The notes under the pieces are model-generated. The model saw only the letters and a list, made by a program, of their open reading frames with translations. It searched no databases and was not told the DNA's origin. Of a stretch of 64,000 nucleotides of DNA, positions 58,624 through 64,000 are shown piece after piece. A program made the translations under genes and the position numbers. This DNA is from Clarkia xantiana subsp. parviflora. Its lineage: Eukaryota; Streptophyta; Magnoliopsida; Myrtales; Onagraceae. Within the stretch, counting starts at the first letter, position 1; each line of letters begins with the position of its first letter. Location: positions 2,438,952-2,502,951 of the forward strand of contig JAPTYO010000002.1 in the NCBI GenBank assembly GCA_036873135.1, given 5' to 3'.

Positions 58624-59271
58624 ATGTCTGGTGGATCGATTGTGCAGGATGGCATGGAGCAACTAGATGCTTCTGCAACCGTCGTCGATATCGTCAGCCC
58701 TGATTTCTCTAAAGATATTCATGCTTTCCATCCACTGTATCTCCATACCTCTGATAATCCAGGTCAGAGCTTAATCTCTTTGAGACTCTCTGGTCCGGAT
58801 AACTATAGGAAGTGGAATAGAGGCATGCAGATTATTTTGCTCGGCAAGAACAAATTAGGTTTTGTTACGGGATCCTGTAGAAAAGATGCTTATGAAGAAA
58901 AATTTCATTTGCTATGGGAACGCTGTGATGCTGTTATTCGTGGGTGGATTATTAACTCCGTGACTGATGACATTGCCGACGGGATCATGTATCTCGACAC
59001 TGCTTTTGCTGTGTGGAAAGAGCTTCAGGATAGATTCAACAAAATGAATGGGTCCAGGATTTACCAATTACATCGTGAAATTGCTTTAGTTCGTCAAGGT
59101 GTAGACTCTGTTTCCGTCTTTTTCACCAGAATCAAGAACCTATGGGGAGAATACGATTCTGCTTGCTCTTTGCCCCACATTGATGGTGACTTATTCAAGA
59201 GACACTTAGAGCATAAAGACAATGAGCGCCTCTTTCAATTTTTGATGGGGCTGAATGAGAACTTCTTTTGA
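58624..59271 (+). CDS. Truncated gag of the copia element
   Basis: 215 codons starting MSGGSIVQDG. It has the copia gag N-terminus (SLRLSGPDNYRKWNRGMQIILLG; UBN2/DUF4219-type) and a capsid-like domain (WIINSVTDDIADGIMYLDTA, AVWKELQDRFNKMN). The frame closes at TGA soon after LMGLNENFF, where intact elements continue with a zinc knuckle. The lost part includes that zinc knuckle, the protease and the N-terminal HHCC domain of integrase. Confidence 0.9.
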   Translation: MSGGSIVQDGMEQLDASATVVDIVSPDFSKDIHAFHPLYLHTSDNPGQSLISLRLSGPDNYRKWNRGMQIILLGKNKLGFVTGSCRKDAYEEKFHLLWERCDAVIRGWIINSVTDDIADGIMYLDTAFAVWKELQDRFNKMNGSRIYQLHREIALVRQGVDSVSVFFTRIKNLWGEYDSACSLPHIDGDLFKRHLEHKDNERLFQFLMGLNENFF

Positions 59272-61987
59272 CTTGTCTGATTCAAGAGCTGATTTACCTT
59301 TTGACTTAGTTCATAGTGATGTTTGGGGGCCATATAGAATTCCCACCTATGATAACAAAAGATTTTTCATCACACTGGTTGATGACTTTTCTAGACTGAC
59401 CTGGGTTTTTTTGTTGCAATTCAAGCATGATGTGTCTGAGATACTGAAAAATTTTATAGAAACGATCAAAACTCAGTTTGGAAAAGTCATCAAAGTGTTT
59501 AGAACAGACAATGGTGGGGAATTTTTCAGTGATCACTTGACCAATTATTTCAAAAGCAAGGGAATTATACATCAAAGCTCTTGTTCTTACACACCACAAC
59601 AAAATGGACGTGTTGAAAGAAAACATCGTCATATTTTAGAAGTTGCTAGATGTCTGAAACTCCAAGCGTTCATTCCTGATAAATTCTGGGGAAATTGTAT
59701 TCTTACAGCTTGTTACCTTATTAATCATATGCCCAGCAATGTTTTAAATCAGAAATCCCCCCTTGAGGTTTTTCTTAGAAAGAAACCAAATATTAAACAT
59801 CTTAGAGTTTTTGGTTGCTTAACTTTTGCAAAAAGGCTAGTTGGGCTGGATAAATTTGCTGCAAGGTCAGTCCCTGCTGTTTTTATGGGATACTCTGAAA
59901 CCCAAAAGGGTTACCTTTTGTTTGGCTTGGAGTCTAAGTCCTTTTTTGTAAGCAGGGATGTGAAATTTTTGGAACATATTTTTCCTTTTAAGAGCAGCAA
60001 TTTTAACCCTCAACCATTCTTTGATACTGACTTGTTAGATGATTCTATCATTGATGACAATGCTGTCCCTCATAAACAAGTCGAACCCCAGTTGGAAAAT
60101 GAAACTGTTGGATATCAGTCAGAAAACTCATTAAATGATGATGACCACCTTATAGTGGAATCTGATAATGATCAAGGTCCCAATATTGCAGAGGATGATG
60201 TCCCTATCACATCTGATGCTGATCCTCCATCTGTCTGGAGATCTAGTAGAGTGAAAAGACCTCCAAGGCACCTAAGTGATTATGTGGTCTCTTCTGTTAA
60301 ATCCCAATATCCCATGTCAGATTATCTGAATTATGATTCTATTTCTGATGACTATAGATGCTATCTAACCTCAGTTGACAAATTGGTTGAACCTACCTCT
60401 TTTGAGGAAGCTATTCAGGATGATGGTTGGGTTAAAGCAATGCAGGATGAGATCCAGGCCCTGGAGGACAATGGCACTTGGGAGTTGGTACAACTTCCAC
60501 CTGGTAAGAAACCCATTGATTCAAAATGGGTTTACAAACTAAAGTATCATTCTGATGGTACCTTAGAAAGGTACAAAGCTCGTCTTGTGGCAAAAGGGTA
60601 TAAACAGAAAAAGGGAATTGATTATTTTGAAACCTTTTCACCTGTAGTCAAAATGAAAACTGTGAGGACCATTTTATCTTTAGCATCTGTTAATTGTTGG
60701 CCTCTTTTCCAAATGGACGTTTTTAATGCCTTTTTACAAGGTGATTTAACTGAGGAGGTGTACATGTCATTGCCTCAAGGTTTTCGTAATCAGGGGGAGT
60801 CTAATAACAAACTTGTTTGTAGATTACGAAAATCTTTGTATGGTTTAAAACAAGCTTCGAGGCAATGGAACTTAAAATTGACAGATGCTTTGATTTCTTC
60901 AGGATACTCACAATCTGTTTTTGATTACTCTTTATTTCTCAAAAGAGAAGGATCTGAGATTGTTATTCTGTTGGTTTATGTGGACGACTTACTTGTCACT
61001 GGAAACAGTGAAAGGCTTATTTCTGATTTAAAGTCTGTTTTGTTGTCCAATTTCAAAATGAAGGATTTGGGTGAGCTTCAGTATTTTCTAGGGATTGAGG
61101 TAGCTAGGTCCAGCAAGGGCATAGTGCTCTCCCAAAGGAAATACACACTTGAACTCATCTCTGAGGTTGGTCTTACAGGAGGTAAACCTGTTGAGACCCC
61201 CATGGAGGTGAATTTGAAACTCACAACAAAGAAATATGATGATATGGTTGCAAACACCTATTCTGATCCTTTGTTAGATGATGACTCTAGTTTCAGAAGA
61301 CTCATTGGGAAGTTGTTATATCTCACCTTAACTAGACCTGACATTTCCTTTACTGTGCAGCACCTTAGTCAGTTTTTAAATCAACCAAAAAAATCCCACT
61401 GGGATGCTGCTATGAGGTTAGTGAGATATCTTAAAGGCTGTCCAGGTAAAGGTATCCTTCTCTCTTCTAATAGCAAAATAGAACTGATTGGTTTTGGAGA
61501 TGCTGATTGGGGTAATTGCCTAGAGACTAGGAGATCTTTAACTGGATACTGTGTTAAAATGGGGGAGTCTTTGATCTCTTGGAAAGTAAAAAAACATGAT
61601 GTGGTTTCCACATCTTCTGCTGAAGCTGAGTATAGAGCCATTAGGCACACTGTTGGTGAGATAGTTTGGTTACGTGGTCTATTTCTTGAGCTTGGTTTTC
61701 CCCAAAATGAGCCTTCGGTTGTTTTTTGTGATAATAAGGCTGCGATACAAATTGCAAACAATCCCATTTTCCATGAGAGAACCAAGCATATAGAAATAGA
61801 TTGCCATTTTTCTAGGGAGAAGCTTTTGGATGGTACAGTTCAGTTTTTACATATAAGAACTGATGAACAATTAGCAGATTTGTTCACTAAAGCTTTGCCA
61901 AAAAAACAGCACAGGTATTTGGAAGGAAAATTAGGTCTGAAGGACCTGTTTGGCACTAATAATGAGTCTTTGATAGATGCAGGATAG
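59255..61987 (+). pseudogene. 5'-deleted copia pol (integrase core, reverse transcriptase, RNase H)
   Basis: Frame shifted relative to gag (+1), with no start Met of its own likely to be used. About 900 codons remain open. It starts inside the integrase: HSDVWGP, RTDNGGEF and QQNGRVERKH hold the three DDE catalytic residues. The integrase C-terminal part (RVFGCLTFAKR), reverse transcriptase with FQMDVFNAFLQGDL and catalytic YVDDLL, and RNase H (GDADWGN, STSSAEAEYRA, FCDNKAAIQIAN) follow, ending LADLFTKALP. The long intact frame after the deletion fits a recent event. Ty1-copia order (integrase before RT) is clear. Confidence 0.95.
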
Positions 61988-62020
61988 ATGGATTGTTTGA
62001 AGTCCGAGATTGAGGGGGAG

Positions 62021-62367
62021 TGTTGAAATTGGTGGGCTGGATCAAGGCAATCTTGGACTTCTGTTTTGTGGAGTGATGGGCTCTGTTATACGTATTATTG
62101 TTTCTGTTGGATCAGTTGGTTACTGGGCTTAGCCCATTCGACGGTTGGTTTATATTTTGTTAGCCCGGTATTTTACTGAGGACTAACTTGTGGAGGTTTG
62201 AAACAATAGGGGACCCTTGAGTAATTACTCGGGACCCCGCCCTTATTTAAGGTGAGAGTATTAGGGTTTTGTCTCTAATTCTCGATGAGCCGCAAATCCA
62301 GTATCAAAATTTTCTCTCCATCTTTCCACATTCCAGGTTTGGCTCTGCTAGGGTTTGGAACTTCACA
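62021..62367 (+). repeat. 3' LTR of the recent copia element
   Basis: 347 bp, no difference from the 5' LTR seen by eye. Ends 405 bp upstream of the HIPP start codon. Confidence 0.95.
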
Positions 62368-62742
62368 TAACACACACAGTGCATAATAATTCACATAACA
62401 TGAGACTAGTCCTTTGTAAGGTCTAAAGTGGCTTAATTGTATAATAAATATATATCATCATCTGGGGTTATTTAACTAATAATAGCTTAACGACCTAATT
62501 AAGCTCACACCATAAAAACATAATTAAAGGGTGTCAAAAGTATAGTTTGGCATACGCATATATATATATATATATATATATATAATGATGAGTCTAGAGC
62601 TCCATCTGTTATATTGACAAAGTTGGTCATCATTTACTCATCTGATCTCTCTTTAGAAGCTCTGCAGGTCAGTTCGAGCTAGCTAGCTCTTCTTTTTCAA
62701 TTCCATTGTTGAGACAAGTTTGAACTCTCGACCGACCAACCA

Positions 62743-62772
<30 letters not shown>
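62368..62772 (+). promoter_or_regulatory. Probable promoter and 5' UTR of the HIPP gene
   Basis: Contains an (AT)n run near 62558-62585 and a pyrimidine-rich leader. A (CAT)n trinucleotide run (62742-62772) abuts the start ATG, so the ATG is preceded by several CATs. The copia insertion lies directly upstream of this region. Confidence 0.5.
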
Positions 62773-62773
<1 letters not shown>

Positions 62774-63913
62774 TGGGAGAGAATAAGGTGAACTAAGTTG
62801 TTTATGTAATTTGTTGATTCTTCTGAAATTATTATTGATTCCTATATATATGTGTTATGTTTCTTAATTTCGGTCTGATCAAGCTAGCTAGCTACAATCT
62901 TCTATGTTTTTCATTTTCTGCACCTGCAAATATATATATATATATATATATAGGTGGTCAAAATGAAGATTAAGGTAGACCTCCAGTGTTCAAAGTGTTA
63001 CAAGAAGATCAAGAAAGTCCTTTGTCGATTCCACGGTTAGTCCAGTCCTAATTATTTAGTGTTAATTAGCTACGTATATTTTATTTTTATATGTACGTAC
63101 AACTAATAGTAACTATCTACTATGGGTGTTGCTACAAACTGTGAAATTTCATGTGAAATTTTTATAGAAAGTGAAATAGGGTCCACCAAGCACCAATACA
63201 TTTGTTCATTTACTTTCTCTTTCTTACTTTCTATTGAAATTTCACAAGAAATTTCACATTTTAAAGATTTACTCATCTACTATATATTTTGCATGGATGG
63301 TTGAATATGAATGAATGATTTACGAACGAAAGAAATACGAGATCAAGTGTACGACGAGAAGGCCAACACCGTAACAATCACGGTCGTCTGCTGCAATCCA
63401 GAGAAGATCAAAGAAAAGATATGCTGCAAAGCCGGAGACGCCGTCCTCGGCATCGAAACAATTCCCGATAAGCCCAAAGAGCCCGTAAAGCCCAAAGAGC
63501 CCGAAAAGCCCAAAGAACCCGAAAAGCCCAACACAAAACTCGTCGTCATTTTCCAGCCACCTAATGAGGCACCCGCACCACCTAAACCTAAAGACAAACC
63601 ACCACCCAAGCCTAAAGAAGACCCGCCCAAGCCTAAAGATGATAAACCCAAGCCGCCTGCACCCGCCCCAGTACAACCCATCTGTATATGCCCAGGTTAT
63701 CCAGTGCCAGTGTGTGCACCGGGTGTATGGGGGTGTCCGGGCTATGGTGGTGGGCCCTACTATGGTGGCTATGCGAGGATGCCGCCACCGATGTGTTCTG
63801 ATGGGTGTGGAAGACCGGCGTATGCTTGTTCAGATGGGTGTGGAAGACCGGCGTATGCATGTCAAGGGCCCTACTATAGTGACGAAAATGCTTCTGGCTG
63901 CATGGTTATGTAA
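62773..63913 (+). CDS. Heavy-metal-associated isoprenylated plant protein, Pi21-like
   Basis: A HIPP-type metal-binding protein with a proline-rich tail, like rice PYRICULARIA ORYZAE RESISTANCE 21. Exons 62773-62787, 62954-63035 and 63333-63913 (TAA) join in frame: 225 residues. The HMA domain (residues about 6-75) has the metal-binding CSKC (DLQCSKCYKK) and the TVTITVVCCNPEKIKEKICC strand. A Pro/Lys repeat region (KPKEPEKPKEP..., about 85-140) follows, then a Gly/Cys/Tyr-rich tail. CSDGCGRPAYA is duplicated in tandem (about 185-206). The last four residues, CMVM, form a CaaX farnesylation box, so the protein is likely membrane-attached. Start is the ATG after the CAT run. The name is by domain resemblance; no disease role is shown. 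Confidence 0.9.
63118..63270. repeat. Hairpin MITE-like repeat in HIPP intron 2
   Basis: GTGAAATTTCATGTGAAATTT...ATAGAAAGT (63141-63173) is inverted at 63226-63258 (ACTTTCTATTGAAATTTCAC...). It folds into a stem of about 33 bp. No border duplication resolved. Confidence 0.6.
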
Positions 63914-64000
63914 TTAAATTCATTCCAATTTATAATAATGCTACTACTTATCGTCTTTGCCTGCGTGCCTTTGGGGAATAAATAATACTTTCACCCAAGA

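Larger units (their letters stand above)
58045..62367 (+). mobile_element. Recent Ty1-copia element with identical LTRs, internally deleted
   Basis: LTRs 58045-58391 and 62021-62367 are both 347 bp and appear identical base for base. A perfect 5-bp duplication TAACA flanks the element. PBS TGGTATCAGAGC (58392-58403) matches initiator methionine tRNA; a purine tract (GAGGGGGAG) precedes the 3' LTR. Total 4,323 bp. The coding part is broken: gag ends early and pol resumes in another frame. Identical LTRs indicate a very recent insertion. Confidence 0.97.

Overview
This window is nuclear DNA from a dicot plant, perhaps an asterid (the lineage is a guess from protein style). Genes have short exons and AT-rich introns with GT-AG borders. 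They are separated by AT-rich DNA crowded with LTR retrotransposons, Helitrons, SINEs and small inverted-repeat elements. I saw no CRISPR array, rRNA or intact tRNA.

Layout. (1) 1-2803 (+): the 3' end of a PDS5/Tudor-type cohesion-regulator gene. (2) 5512-7753 (+): a WEB-family (DUF827) coiled-coil protein. (3) 10375-14385 (+): a universal-stress-protein-like gene whose introns hold three DNA transposons. (4) 16683-20150 (-): a plant AGC VIII (D6PK/PVPK-1-like) kinase. (5) 20.9-24.7 kb (-): a decayed 3.8 kb copia element. (6) 24.8-38.1 kb: two nearly identical cytosolic HSC70 genes in divergent inverted orientation, with a transposon-filled spacer between them. (7) 38105-41811 (+): a small copia element of the same family as (5). 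(8) 43347-45734 (+): a secreted Ole e 1/extensin-family protein with a solo LTR in its intron. (9) 46-53.7 kb: Helitron ends and foldback elements. (10) 54068-54930 (-): a mitochondrial acyl carrier protein. (11) 58045-62367 (+): a copia element with identical LTRs but a deleted and frameshifted coding region. (12) 62773-63913 (+): a heavy-metal-associated isoprenylated protein, Pi21-like.

The genes are ordinary unlinked housekeeping or stress genes and do not form one pathway. Three structural observations stand out. Six elements share GGGTTAA termini; four have perfect 9-bp target-site duplications, which points to a Mutator-like family with very different interiors. Two solo LTRs of one family each carry a self-complementary minisatellite in the inferred U3; one is a strict 34-bp array of palindromes. 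The two HSC70 copies are almost identical in exons and intron, but only one keeps a cluster of heat-shock elements in its promoter.

All gene models were spliced by eye using reading-frame phase. No database search or alignment was run.
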